Shown: piece after piece, positions 16,286 through 24,541 of the stretch
How positions within the stretch are numbered: the stretch's first letter is position 1
Layout of the letters: each line of letters begins with the position of its first letter
The notes under the pieces: generated by a model
Told to the model about the DNA's origin: nothing
Databases searched by the model: none
The model's input: only the letters and a program-made list of their open reading frames with translations
Assembly: GCA_046704745.1 (NCBI GenBank)
Contig: JBJKRL010000148.1
Coordinates: 1 to 64,000 of the forward strand
Direction of reading: 5' to 3'
Length of the DNA: 64,000 nt
DNA from: CAWGGS01 sp046704745
GTDB lineage: Bacteria; Desulfobacterota; Desulfobulbia; Desulfobulbales; Desulfocapsaceae
Position numbers and translations under genes: made by a program

Positions 16286-16700
16286 AAATTTATTATCCCT
16301 GCAGAAATTGCAGGTAATGAGTTGGATAATCTTACTGGTATCAGCAGTAGGCTCCTGGATCGTTTGCTCCTGGTCGTTTGCTTTGGCTGTATTGGCCGGC
16401 GGGGTTATATCGATCCTGAGCTTCCTGGTCTCGCAAAAAGATGTCGCTGGGTTTCTCGACTCTTTTGCCCCTGATCAGGATGAAGAAAGTGAAAAAAAGA
16501 AGATAAAAAAGATAAAAACCGGTCTTGTAATTAAGTTCTGGTTCCGATTAGTAATCATCGGCATCGTCTTATTTCTTCTTATCAGAAGTCATAAGGTGAA
16601 TGTCATTGGATTGATTCTGGGCTTGTCGACGGTAATGTGTACTGTCACAATCGCGTTGTTGAACGTGGCCAGACACTATTTTTTCAGTGGGAGGAGGTAA
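16278..16700 (+). CDS. atpI: ATP synthase subunit I
   Basis: A 140-residue integral membrane protein with about four hydrophobic segments and a highly charged Lys/Glu loop in the middle (about residues 70-85). This fits AtpI, which helps assemble the c-ring. The start is GTG at 16278, seven bases after AGAGG and overlapping the end of atpZ. A longer reading starting at 16185 lies inside atpZ and is not credible. The stop TAA sits inside the GGAGGTAAAAGGGG stretch serving as atpB ribosome binding site, implying coupling. Confidence 0.8.
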   Translation: MVENLLSLQKLQVMSWIILLVSAVGSWIVCSWSFALAVLAGGVISILSFLVSQKDVAGFLDSFAPDQDEESEKKKIKKIKTGLVIKFWFRLVIIGIVLFLLIRSHKVNVIGLILGLSTVMCTVTIALLNVARHYFFSGRR

Positions 16701-16708
16701 AAGGGGTT

Positions 16709-17431
16709 ATGGAACATCCAATACTTTTTATATCAGTTATTTTACAGGAACTGGGGCTACCGGTACCTCACGGTTTCGTCGGGCACGGAATAGTGTCACA
16801 ATTGTGCTCACCGTATATGACGTATACCTGGCTGGTCATGATCTTTCTTATCCTTGTTTCTAAATTGACTCTTGGAAATCTTGAGATGATCCCCGGAAGC
16901 GGCCAGAATTTCTGGGAGGCCGTCATCGGTGGTATGGATGATTTCTTTGTTGAGAATATGGGCCGGCAGATGGCGGATGCCCTGTATCCCATGCTCGCAA
17001 CCTTTTCCTTATATATCGCAGTTGCCAATCTGATCGGATTGATGCCGGGATTTATGTCACCAACGGCCAGTCTGAATACAACCTTGGCATTGACCATTAT
17101 CGTATGGGTGGTCCATCATTATATCGGTTTTAAGAATCATGGTCTGAAGTACTATAAACACTTCATGGGTCCCCTTTGGTGGCTTGTTCCGCTTATGTTG
17201 CCCATCGAGGTGATCAGTAACATTGCTCGTCTGGTTTCACTCTCAGTCCGTCTTTTCGGAAACATCATGGCCAAAGAGACCCTGCTCCTGATCCTCTTTT
17301 CGCTGGCCGGAGCATATTTTGCGCCGCTGCCCATCATGTTGCTCGGTGTACTTGTCTCTTTGGTTCAGGCAATGGTCTTTGTTCTGCTGGCAGTGGTCTA
17401 CTGCGCACAGGCCCAGGAACATGCTCATTAA
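16709..17431 (+). CDS. atpB: ATP synthase F0 subunit a
   Basis: A 240-residue integral membrane protein forming the stator channel of the rotary ATP synthase. The essential arginine lies in SLSVRLFGNIMA, and VPLMLPIEVISNIAR is the conserved preceding helix. Five or six transmembrane helices are expected. The ATG at 16709 follows an excellent GGAGG. It is the third gene of the F0 membrane unit; the F1 genes are at 39.9-45.9 kb. Confidence 0.95.
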   Translation: MEHPILFISVILQELGLPVPHGFVGHGIVSQLCSPYMTYTWLVMIFLILVSKLTLGNLEMIPGSGQNFWEAVIGGMDDFFVENMGRQMADALYPMLATFSLYIAVANLIGLMPGFMSPTASLNTTLALTIIVWVVHHYIGFKNHGLKYYKHFMGPLWWLVPLMLPIEVISNIARLVSLSVRLFGNIMAKETLLLILFSLAGAYFAPLPIMLLGVLVSLVQAMVFVLLAVVYCAQAQEHAH

Positions 17432-17572
17432 AAGATCGATTTATTATACCACAAGGGCATAAGTTTCGTATGAGCAGGCAAACTGCTCAACTCAGCTTTA
17501 TATATAGGAAGGTAGAAGAGTTTTCCTACTAAGGAAGAAGGCCAAAAATACTATTTCAAGAAGGAGAAAAAA

Positions 17573-17836
17573 ATGACAGGTAATTTAGCGGTTGCTTTAG
17601 TTTGCGTAGGTGCTGCCCTTTCCGCCGGTCTCGCCGGTCTGGGAGCAGGTATCGGTATCGGTACCACAGGACAGGGTGCTTGTATGGGTCTGGCCCGTAA
17701 CCCCGAGATTCAACCGAAGTTGATGGTTTTCATGATCCTCGGTATGGCACTTGCTGAGTCTTGTGCTATATACGGTCTGGTCATTTCCCTGATTCTGTTG
17801 TATGCTAACCCGCTCAAGAGTCTATTAGGCGTCTAA
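17573..17836 (+). CDS. atpE: ATP synthase F0 subunit c
   Basis: An 87-residue hairpin of two transmembrane helices joined by the polar loop ARNPE (41-45). The ion-binding carboxylate is Glu62 in ALAESCAIYGLV. Ser63 and Tyr67 correspond to residues that help bind Na+ in the Ilyobacter ring, but the position of its Gln32 is Ile29 here, so the coupling ion is not settled by sequence. It has a strong AAGGAG ribosome binding site and a 141-bp gap after atpB, consistent with extra translation of the multicopy subunit. A strong terminator follows. Confidence 0.95.
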   Translation: MTGNLAVALVCVGAALSAGLAGLGAGIGIGTTGQGACMGLARNPEIQPKLMVFMILGMALAESCAIYGLVISLILLYANPLKSLLGV

Positions 17837-17861
17837 GAGTTTTTCTTTCATAGAAAGAGAG

Positions 17862-17893
17862 AAAAAGGCTGCAGAGCGATCTGCGGCCTTTTT
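17862..17893 (+). terminator. Rho-independent terminator after atpE
   Basis: A stem of AAAAAGGC-T-GCAG (17862-17874) and CTGC-G-GCCTTTTT (17881-17893) with a six-base loop, followed by more T residues. It ends the atpZ-I-B-E unit. Confidence 0.85.
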
Positions 17894-18016
17894 CTTTTTG
17901 GCCAACCCGGATTCTTGCAGGTTAGATGAAATCATCTCTTAACTTTATACATTTACAGGATGAAGTAGTTGTTCGGTAAATTTTTTAGTTGATTACGTAT
18001 AAACTTCAGCCTCATC

Positions 18017-18136
18017 AGCCGGAAGGGGCCAAGGACCACCTGTTTCACGGATGTCTGTGGCCTGGAAGGCCACGGTCAAGCCCCCATGGATTGGTTTATG
18101 GCGTCCCGTGAGGCAGGTGGTCCTTGGCCCCGGATT
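18017..18136. repeat. Structured palindromic element with three-way-junction potential
   Basis: An 18-bp perfect inverted repeat (GGGGCCAAGGACCACCTG at 18025-18042 and its complement at 18114-18131) is continued inward by CACGG/CCGTG (18046-18050/18106-18110) after a symmetric 3x3 mismatch. Inside are two further hairpins: GTGGCCT-gga-AGGCCAC (18057-18073) and CCAT/ATGG (18084-18087/18098-18101). The folded strand would be a closed outer stem with two inner arms. It lies between the atpE terminator and a nucleoside phosphorylase gene and has no ORF. It could be a non-coding RNA, a REP-like element or a strong transcription block. Confidence 0.7.
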
Positions 18137-18261
18137 AATGGTTGAGCTTTGTAGGTAATCAGAATTTTTTATGAAATATTCAAGGTAATCCTGTTCAGTG
18201 CTAATGACTCAATTTGATTAGGGAATCGTTCCGGTAAGACAAGAGAGAAGGCGATAGAGGC

Positions 18262-18984
18262 ATGGAAGATGATGACATTGTGATCCATCCGCGGCAGTCG
18301 CGTCGGGAAAGTCCTGTACCTGAAACAGGCCTGCTTCTGGTAAATCCAGTCGAGGCACGTTATGGTATTGAGGCAGCCTGCGCCCTAGGAGCTGAGAAAC
18401 GGAATTTTTATCACTCGAATCTTTGTGTTGATACTTCAAAGGGCTACTTTGTGGCGGGGCCTGCGATCGGAGCACCATTGGCTGCCATGACAATGGAAAA
18501 GCTCATTGCCCTTGGCGCCAAGAAGATCTACCTCTTCGGCTGGTGCGGCTCGATGACGGAATCTCTTTTTATCGGAGACCTGTTGATTCCGACTTCCGCC
18601 CGAAGCGGGGAGGGAACATCGGCATACTATGTAACAGAATTCCAGCCTTCGCCTTCTCCATCTTTAACAGAGGCTTTGCGTAGTCAACTGGATGACAGGT
18701 CTTTGACTTGGTCTGAGGGATGCGTCTGGTCAACGGATGCGCCATACAGAGAAAAAAAGAGTTATCTGAAAAAACTCCACGAAGAGTATGGGGTTGCAGC
18801 CGTCGATATGGAGCATTCCGCTTTATGCAGCGTTGCTTTTTTCCGAAACATTCAATTTGCCGCTCTGCTCCTTGTCTCCGATGAAGTCTGGGGCAAGAAC
18901 TGGAAACCAGGATACTCCAAACAGGAATTTAAAACTCGAAGCAGGATGCTTATAGATATATTTATACAAGAGCTTCCTCTCTAG
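18262..18984 (+). CDS. Purine/uridine nucleoside phosphorylase family protein
   Basis: A 240-residue member of the PNP/UDP phosphorylase (MTAN-like) fold. VAGPAIGAPLAAMTMEKL and LFGWCGSM match the phosphate/ribose-binding region, and VAAVDMEHSALCSVA carries the nucleoside-binding methionine-glutamate pair. LLVSDEVWG replaces the usual VSD catalytic segment. The exact nucleoside is not readable. It is followed 7 bases later by rimO, suggesting co-transcription. Confidence 0.85.
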   Translation: MEDDDIVIHPRQSRRESPVPETGLLLVNPVEARYGIEAACALGAEKRNFYHSNLCVDTSKGYFVAGPAIGAPLAAMTMEKLIALGAKKIYLFGWCGSMTESLFIGDLLIPTSARSGEGTSAYYVTEFQPSPSPSLTEALRSQLDDRSLTWSEGCVWSTDAPYREKKSYLKKLHEEYGVAAVDMEHSALCSVAFFRNIQFAALLLVSDEVWGKNWKPGYSKQEFKTRSRMLIDIFIQELPL

Positions 18985-18991
18985 GCATCCT

Positions 18992-20323
18992 ATGAAGAAA
19001 ATGCATGTGACCAGTCTTGGTTGTCCCAAAAATCTTGTTGATTCCGAGGTGATGCTTGGAGTTCTCGAACAAGACGGCTGGGTCATTGAATCCGAACCGC
19101 AGGCAAGTGATGTGCTGCTCGTCAATACCTGCGGATTCATTCAGCCTGCCGTGGAAGAGGCGATTGAGGCAATACTGACACTGATTGCCGTAAAGGAACA
19201 ATTTCCTGAGAAATTTGTCGTTGTTGCCGGCTGTCTTGTGCAACGATATAAAGAAAAACTGAGAAGTGAGTTTCCCGAGGTTGATCTTTTCGTGGGAACG
19301 GAAAGTGTCGCCCATATAGCCGAACTTTTTGATGGTCTTATAGCCGGAAGGTTACAGAAATCTTTTCAGTTTGATGAGAGGTTTCTCATGACCTCCAAGA
19401 TTCCCAGAAGGCGTGCAACCCCGTTTTTCAGGGCCTGGCTCAAAATAACGGAAGGATGCAGTAATAAGTGTGCCTATTGCATGATCCCTTCGATCCGGGG
19501 AAGCCTCAGGAGCAGAACCATTGCCGATCTGGTTCAGGAAAGCATCCGTCTGGAACAGGAAGGGGTAAAAGAGCTGACGCTTATAGCCCAGGATTTAACG
19601 GCCTTCGGCAATGAGAAAGGGGAAAAAAATCATATTACCCGATTGCTACGGGAACTTATAGACCATACAACCATTCCCTGGATTCGCTTGATGTATCTCT
19701 ATCCTAGTGGAATTACGAACGAGTTGCTTGAAATCATGGCCGCGAATCCACAGATCGTTTCCTACTTGGATATCCCTTTTCAGCATGTTAGCGATCCTGT
19801 TCTGAAGCGGATGAATCGTCGCTATGGTCGTGATGATCTGTACCGATTGGTGGATACAATCCGTTCGCACCTCCCCGAGGTTGCTTTGCGGACGACTTTT
19901 TTACTCGGTTTCCCAGGAGAAACGGAACGAGATGTCCTTCTTCTCGAAGAGTTTTTAAGAGAAGCTCGAATCGACCATGTCGGTGTTTTTGCCTATGCCA
20001 ATGAAGAGGGATGTGCCTCAGAGTTTTTCCCGGAGCAGTGCTCGGAAGTGGAAAAAAAAGCAAGAGTCGACCATATCCTGTCAACCCAGGCCGATATTTC
20101 CACCGAGTTGTTAAAAAAGTATATCGGTAGGGTCGAACCTGTCCTGGTCGAGGGACTGAGCAGGGAGACGGACCTTTTATTGGAAGGCAGGACGCAGTTC
20201 CAGGCGCCGGAGATAGACGGTTGTGTCCTGCTAACAGAAGGTGAAGCAACACCCGGTGAAATTGCCCTGGTTCGAATAGATGAAACGCAGGTCTATGATC
20301 TTGTAGGGGGGATCGTAAAATAA
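18992..20323 (+). CDS. rimO: Ribosomal protein S12 methylthiotransferase RimO
   Basis: A 443-residue radical SAM methylthiotransferase that modifies an aspartate of ribosomal protein S12. The N-terminal UPF0004 domain (VTSLGCPKNLVDSE, LLVNTCGFI, VVAGCLVQRY) supplies three cysteines for one cluster. The radical SAM motif is CSNKCAYC in TEGCSNKCAYCMIPSIRG, and a C-terminal TRAM domain follows. CPKNLVDSE and the IPSIRG signature distinguish RimO from MiaB. It ends at a strong bidirectional hairpin shared with the convergent HU-like gene. Confidence 0.95.
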   Translation: MKKMHVTSLGCPKNLVDSEVMLGVLEQDGWVIESEPQASDVLLVNTCGFIQPAVEEAIEAILTLIAVKEQFPEKFVVVAGCLVQRYKEKLRSEFPEVDLFVGTESVAHIAELFDGLIAGRLQKSFQFDERFLMTSKIPRRRATPFFRAWLKITEGCSNKCAYCMIPSIRGSLRSRTIADLVQESIRLEQEGVKELTLIAQDLTAFGNEKGEKNHITRLLRELIDHTTIPWIRLMYLYPSGITNELLEIMAANPQIVSYLDIPFQHVSDPVLKRMNRRYGRDDLYRLVDTIRSHLPEVALRTTFLLGFPGETERDVLLLEEFLREARIDHVGVFAYANEEGCASEFFPEQCSEVEKKARVDHILSTQADISTELLKKYIGRVEPVLVEGLSRETDLLLEGRTQFQAPEIDGCVLLTEGEATPGEIALVRIDETQVYDLVGGIVK

Positions 20324-20345
20324 GAGAAAAAGAGCAGAATCAGAA

Positions 20346-20386
20346 CTTCAGATGTTGAGGTACTTTTTTCACCTCAACATCTGAAG
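20346..20386. terminator. Bidirectional terminator between rimO and the HU gene
   Basis: A 16-bp perfect inverted repeat: CTTCAGATGTTGAGGT (20346-20361) and its complement (20371-20386) around a 9-base loop, located between two convergent genes. T-rich sequence lies in the loop and on the forward exit; both genes could use it. Confidence 0.8.
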
Positions 20387-20396
20387 CGTTTCTCTC

Positions 20397-20684
20397 TTAC
20401 TTCTTCCTGTTGTTATTGACTTGCTCGCGCAGGTCTTTGCCCACCTTGAAGAACGGCAGTTTTTTCGGTTTGACTTTGATTTTTTTGCCGGTTTTCGGGT
20501 TACGGCCTTCATAAGAGTCGTATTTCTTTATAACGAAACTGCCAAACCCCCGGATTTCGATACTTTCACCTTTTGCAAGTGCCTCCGTCATGGTTTCAAT
20601 GACAGTATTTGTAATAGCAGCAGCTTCGCGATGAGGTATGCTGATGTCTTGCGCCAGGGCTTCAATGAGTTCTGATTTGTTCAT
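20397..20684 (-). CDS. HU/IHF-family DNA-bending protein
   Basis: A 95-residue nucleoid protein of the HU/IHF family. It begins MNKSELIEALA, has the GESIEIRGFGSF core and the beta-arm GRNPKTGKKIKV, whose proline intercalates in DNA. KSELIE at the N-terminus and the IEIRGFGSF segment resemble IHF-beta more than HU, but the family assignment within HU/IHF is not certain. It is a single-gene unit, convergent with rimO. Confidence 0.92.
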   Translation of the reverse strand: MNKSELIEALAQDISIPHREAAAITNTVIETMTEALAKGESIEIRGFGSFVIKKYDSYEGRNPKTGKKIKVKPKKLPFFKVGKDLREQVNNNRKK

Positions 20685-20924
20685 ACGTTACTCCTATTTC
20701 CGGAAGATTGGTTGCCCCCCCATGGGTACTTTGTCACTTTTTACGGGTGTGCTTCAGTTGACCGAGAGAATAAATAAAGTAATTTTCAACCTTTATGGCC
20801 AAGCGTGCTTCTTGGATCTCTTTAAATATCAGCATGTTACATGAAAAAGAGCCGGTAGAATCACCGGCCTTCCTTTATAACTGTTTAGATTTAATCAGCT
20901 ATTTTTGGATTTGTAAAGAAATTT

Positions 20925-21629
20925 CTATAAAAAAATTTTTTTAATATCATCAGATGAGAGAATCCTGAAGGATCCGACCGGTAAATTTTTTATTAAGAGA
21001 TGTCCATAAGCAATGCGTTTGAGTTGTTTTACGGGCTTGCCGATGGCTGAAAACATCTTTTTTACCTGTCTTTTCCTGCCTTCATGGATGGTAATCCTGA
21101 CAAGACTCATGTTGCTTTCCCGTTTGATAATTACTGCCGTTGCCGGTGAGGTTTTTTTTCCCTCAAGCATTATTCCCTGCTCAAGGAGCTTCAAATCCCG
21201 AGGCGTCGGGTGTCCGCGCACCAGTGCCTCATAGGTTTTTTTGACCTCGAAACGAGGATGTTGAATACTTTCGGCAAGATCCCCATCGTTCGTCAGAATC
21301 AGGGCGCCTTCCGTGTCCAGATCCAATCGTCCCACGGGAAAGAGACGTGCCGAAAGACCATGCAGAAGAGAGGTCACGATGGGCCGGCCCTGCGGGTCTG
21401 AAAGCGTGGTAACATAACCGCTTGGTTTGTTTAAAAGGACGGTAATCGTTTTTTCTTTCATAGTGACCGGTTTTCCATCAAGGCAGATTTGTTGGACTTC
21501 CGGCCTGACCTGGGAACCCATGGCAGTTACCACCTTGCCGTCTACGCTTACCCGACCCTGACGGATCATCTCTTCCGCCTTGCGTCTTGAAGTGAGTCCG
21601 CATTGAGCGAGATATTTCTGAAGGCGCAA
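20925..21629 (-). CDS. rRNA pseudouridine synthase, RluB/RsuA family
   Basis: A 234-residue enzyme with an N-terminal S4 RNA-binding domain (LQKYLAQCGLTSRRKAEEMI) and a pseudouridine synthase domain whose catalytic aspartate lies in PVGRLDLDTEGALILTNDG. RluB, which acts on 23S rRNA near position 2605, is the closest type by layout. The start is TTG at 21629, 7 bases after GGAG embedded in the last codons of the upstream ubiD-type gene. The two genes are 3 bases apart and probably translationally coupled. Confidence 0.88.
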   Translation of the reverse strand: MRLQKYLAQCGLTSRRKAEEMIRQGRVSVDGKVVTAMGSQVRPEVQQICLDGKPVTMKEKTITVLLNKPSGYVTTLSDPQGRPIVTSLLHGLSARLFPVGRLDLDTEGALILTNDGDLAESIQHPRFEVKKTYEALVRGHPTPRDLKLLEQGIMLEGKKTSPATAVIIKRESNMSLVRITIHEGRKRQVKKMFSAIGKPVKQLKRIAYGHLLIKNLPVGSFRILSSDDIKKIFL

Positions 21630-21632
21630 GGA

Positions 21633-23411
21633 TTATCTCCAACGGGTGGGTATGAGGGCGGGATAGCGGGAATCGACCTTGGCCTTAGTGGCGGCATCCA
21701 CTTCCAGGACATCGGTGTACCAGGGTTTCATTCGACAATCAAAGACCACAGGGGGAGTGAGTCCCACATGAAATCTGGCAACTACGGTACCGGCGGCGTG
21801 GATATCGGCTGCAGGCTCAAATCGGGTGAAGAAGGTCCAGAGAAATTCCTGCATGGAACAGGTCGCCTCCTGGGTGTTATCAACCAGGATGATCACAGGC
21901 CAGTGGCTCAAAGATTCCCATACGGGGATAATTTCGGCTAGTTTGGGACTTTCCTTGTAGCTCGTTCCTTGGAGGACCAAGGTTCCCGGCAGATAGACTT
22001 CGGGATTTGAGCATCCCGGGGGCAGAGTTCCGTTAAAACCTTTTGGCAGCTCCCGCAGCTTTTCGTTACCGAGCCCCAGCAGCATGGCTTTGGAACCCTT
22101 GTTTACCGAAGGACCGGTGTAGTCGAGAGTATCTTGCGAGACATTGGCGAAGATAAAGAGATCCTTCTCCCATTGAACGCGCTCCAGGATATGGGGCCAG
22201 AGCCTGGCGAAGTCACTAATATCGATATCCCCATCGGTGGCAATAAGAAACTTTGTCAGTGAAAGCTGTCCCTCTCCGAGGATGCGAAGTCCGCAGGCAA
22301 AAGCCTCCCGAGGATAACGGTCGGAAACTCTGGCGGCGGCAAGGCAGTGAAAACCGGTCTCGCCGTATGTCTTCAACTCTTTTACCCCCTTCATGACCAG
22401 CGGAAAAAGCGGTGAAAGAAGGTTCTGCAGGTAGTCGCCGATGAAAAAATCTTCCTGTTTAGGACGGCCTACAACCGTCGCCGGGTAAATGGCATCACGG
22501 CGATGATAGAGGTGACTGACTTGAAATACCGGGTATTCGTGCTGCAGCGAATTATAACCGTAATGATCACCAAAAGGGCCTTCCGGTCTTCTGATATGGG
22601 GCGGAACCACTCCCTTGACTGCGAATTCAGCATGTGCGACAAGTCTGTGGCCGCCTCTCGGGTCCTCGGTCATTCCCAGTTTGTCGCCCAGAAGCAAAGA
22701 GGTCAAAATGAGTTCTGGGATATCCTCAGGCAATGGCGCAATTGCTGCAAGCATCAGTGCCGGAGGCCCGCCGATATACAAGGTCAGCGGCAGCGGTTGC
22801 AAAAGCCGTTCGGACTCGAAGTAGTGATAGCCGCCTCCTTTATGGATCTGCCAGTGGATGCCGGTTGTCGCATCGTCGTAGCGTTGGATGCGGTACATTC
22901 CGAGATTATGTCCTTTTCCTTCGGGATGTTCGGTATAGACAAGCGGCAGAGTGACAAAGGCTCCGCCGTCGCTATGCCAGGAGGTAAGCATGGGCAGGCT
23001 GCCAAGCCTTGGCGGCGCCTGGCAGACGTCTAGAACAGGACCGGATGAACAGGTTTTAAGACCGATCTTCAGCCCGTCCAGAAAAAAGCGGCGATTATCC
23101 CAGAGCTTGCCGAGCGACAGGGGCATGATTGATTCCATAAGACCCACCAGATCACGCACAAATTGCTCAGGTCTTTTTCCAAAGGCCAGTTCCAGGCGTT
23201 TGGCCGTTCCAAACAGATTGGTTATGACCGGAAAACTCGAGCCCTTGATCTGGGTGAAAAGCAGAGCCGGGCCACCACGAGCGATGATCCGTCGATGGAT
23301 TTCGGCGATCTCGAGACACGGATCGACCTCCTCCTCGATGACCAACAGCTCGTTTTCCCTTTGCAACAGGTCAATATAACGGCGCAAATCGTAAAGGATA
23401 CCATGTCGCAT
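21633..23411 (-). CDS. UbiD-family decarboxylase
   Basis: A 592-residue member of the prenylated-FMN-dependent UbiD family, which (de)carboxylates aromatic or unsaturated acids. The catalytic acid pair lies in RPEGPFGDHYGY, the conserved spacing of the family's EGP-x-G-D/E motif. YRIQRYDDATTGIHWQIHKGGG is the prFMN/metal region. The ATG at 23411 follows AAGGAAGGAAC and gives MRHGILYDLR, a standard start. A 77-residue extension upstream overlaps the preceding small gene and is not believed. No ubiX is in the window. Whether it serves ubiquinone/menaquinone synthesis or aromatic acid metabolism cannot be told. Confidence 0.88.
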   Translation of the reverse strand: MRHGILYDLRRYIDLLQRENELLVIEEEVDPCLEIAEIHRRIIARGGPALLFTQIKGSSFPVITNLFGTAKRLELAFGKRPEQFVRDLVGLMESIMPLSLGKLWDNRRFFLDGLKIGLKTCSSGPVLDVCQAPPRLGSLPMLTSWHSDGGAFVTLPLVYTEHPEGKGHNLGMYRIQRYDDATTGIHWQIHKGGGYHYFESERLLQPLPLTLYIGGPPALMLAAIAPLPEDIPELILTSLLLGDKLGMTEDPRGGHRLVAHAEFAVKGVVPPHIRRPEGPFGDHYGYNSLQHEYPVFQVSHLYHRRDAIYPATVVGRPKQEDFFIGDYLQNLLSPLFPLVMKGVKELKTYGETGFHCLAAARVSDRYPREAFACGLRILGEGQLSLTKFLIATDGDIDISDFARLWPHILERVQWEKDLFIFANVSQDTLDYTGPSVNKGSKAMLLGLGNEKLRELPKGFNGTLPPGCSNPEVYLPGTLVLQGTSYKESPKLAEIIPVWESLSHWPVIILVDNTQEATCSMQEFLWTFFTRFEPAADIHAAGTVVARFHVGLTPPVVFDCRMKPWYTDVLEVDAATKAKVDSRYPALIPTRWR

Positions 23412-23448
23412 AGAGAGTTCCTTCCTTATTCCGAATGTATCATTCGGG

Positions 23449-23688
23449 TTAATGCCTATGGGGATTTTTATCCTGAAGGAACAGGCGATGGTATTCCTCT
23501 TCAGAGAGGTAGCGCCGTAAAAGGTCCATGAAGCGGCTGACAAAATCGTTGATTTCTTCACTTGTGACGCGCGTTGACAGGACATCGGCCAATTCCTTAT
23601 TGCCGACAAGCTGGAGAAAACAGGCGAAGGATTCTTTGTCAAGCTGCTCGCTCAGGCCAAAACATATCTGATCTGGTTGGATTGTCAT
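23449..23688 (-). CDS. Conserved-looking small acidic protein, function unknown
   Basis: A 79-residue protein, not recognised with certainty. From ATG 23688 it reads MTIQPDQICFGLSEQLDKES, then a helical region ending in RRYLSEEEYHRLFL. It has no membrane segment or metal motif. It sits between yjbQ and the ubiD-type gene on the same strand in a tight row, which supports a real gene. The start is uncertain because no strong Shine-Dalgarno sequence is visible, and a longer in-frame reading to 23808 would overlap yjbQ. Confidence 0.6.
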   Translation of the reverse strand: MTIQPDQICFGLSEQLDKESFACFLQLVGNKELADVLSTRVTSEEINDFVSRFMDLLRRYLSEEEYHRLFLQDKNPHRH

Positions 23689-23761
23689 AGAAAATTTGGT
23701 GGTTGCAATGTGAGAAGCAAAGAGGTTCAGGCTCGGCAGGTCATTAAAGGATTTCTCACCC

Positions 23762-24160
23762 TCACCCCTCAATCCGCCAATGGACAGAACGGGTCCGCGG
23801 CCCGTCAAATTCGCAGAAGAAGATCTTCTGCCAGGTCCCTAGGATGAGTTTTCCGTTTTCGATAAGGATGGTGAGGGAACATCCCGTAAGCGAGGCCATG
23901 ATATGGGCAGGTGAATTGCCTTCCATATGTTTGAAAGGGTACTCCATCGGCACGATTTCTTTGAATCCATTGATAATATCCTGCCTCACTGCCGGATCGG
24001 CTCCCTCATTGATGGTAAGTCCTGCTGTGGTATGCGGGTTGAACAGGGTGCAGATGCCGTTTTTGACCCCTGCCCCTTGCACCTTTTCAGCGACTGTTGC
24101 CGTAATATCGACGAGTTCCATCGAGTTCCTTGTGGGGATGGAAAATTTTCCTATGTTCAT
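23762..24160 (-). CDS. YjbQ/UPF0047 family protein
   Basis: A 132-residue protein of the YjbQ family. It carries NGICTLFNPHTTAGLTINEGADP, the HMEGNSPAHIMASLTG block with its histidines, and a C-terminal LGTWQKIFFCEFDGPRTR. Members have weak secondary thiamine-phosphate synthase activity; the physiological role is unclear. In-frame starts at 24172 and 24217 are possible; ATG 24160 gives the usual N-terminus MNIGKFSIPTRNSMELVDIT. It is followed by the 79-residue gene and the ubiD-type gene. Confidence 0.9.
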   Translation of the reverse strand: MNIGKFSIPTRNSMELVDITATVAEKVQGAGVKNGICTLFNPHTTAGLTINEGADPAVRQDIINGFKEIVPMEYPFKHMEGNSPAHIMASLTGCSLTILIENGKLILGTWQKIFFCEFDGPRTRSVHWRIEG

Positions 24161-24235
24161 CTCGCGTTCCATGAGTGGCATAATATAACCTGACCTTGTA
24201 TCGATTTTGTACCGCAATTGCCATGCCCTGTCTAC

Positions 24236-24532
24236 CTATTTTGTCAGACTGCGCAGGTGTTCGAGCTCTTCCAAGAGGTCCAGGGCCAGGGCGGCGCCGG
24301 GAAGATTGACGCCCAAATCACGCTGGAGACGGATCGTTATCTGTATGCGTTTTAACTCCTGGGCACCAAAATGCCAATCGTGGACGGAAGAACCTACAGG
24401 GGAGATAAGACCCTCTTGAACCATCTCTTTGATGAGTTTGTCTTCCACCTTGCAGAGTGTGCAGGCCTCACTGAGTGTGCACCAGATCGATTCATCGAGA
24501 ACTGTATAAGCGGGGTGTTTTTCCATGATCAA
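24236..24532 (-). CDS. cbpM: CbpM-like chaperone modulator
   Basis: A 98-residue MerR-like helical protein. It has the pattern of CbpM: TLSEACTLCKVEDKLIKEMVQEGLISP followed by an aromatic-rich turn (VHDWHFGAQEL) and RIQITIRLQRDLGVNLPGAALALDLL. CbpM binds and inhibits the DnaJ-like co-chaperone CbpA. It lies 9 bases downstream of the cbpA gene, the usual partnership. ATG at 24532 or the second ATG two codons on (24526) could be the start. Confidence 0.88.
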   Translation of the reverse strand: MIMEKHPAYTVLDESIWCTLSEACTLCKVEDKLIKEMVQEGLISPVGSSVHDWHFGAQELKRIQITIRLQRDLGVNLPGAALALDLLEELEHLRSLTK

Positions 24533-24541
24533 GGCCTCTTT

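Noticed and set aside
23412..23642. N-terminal extension of the UbiD-type ORF (77 extra residues)
   Set aside because: The extension is antisense-free but overlaps the preceding small gene in another frame and has no family similarity; ATG 23411 has a strong ribosome binding site.
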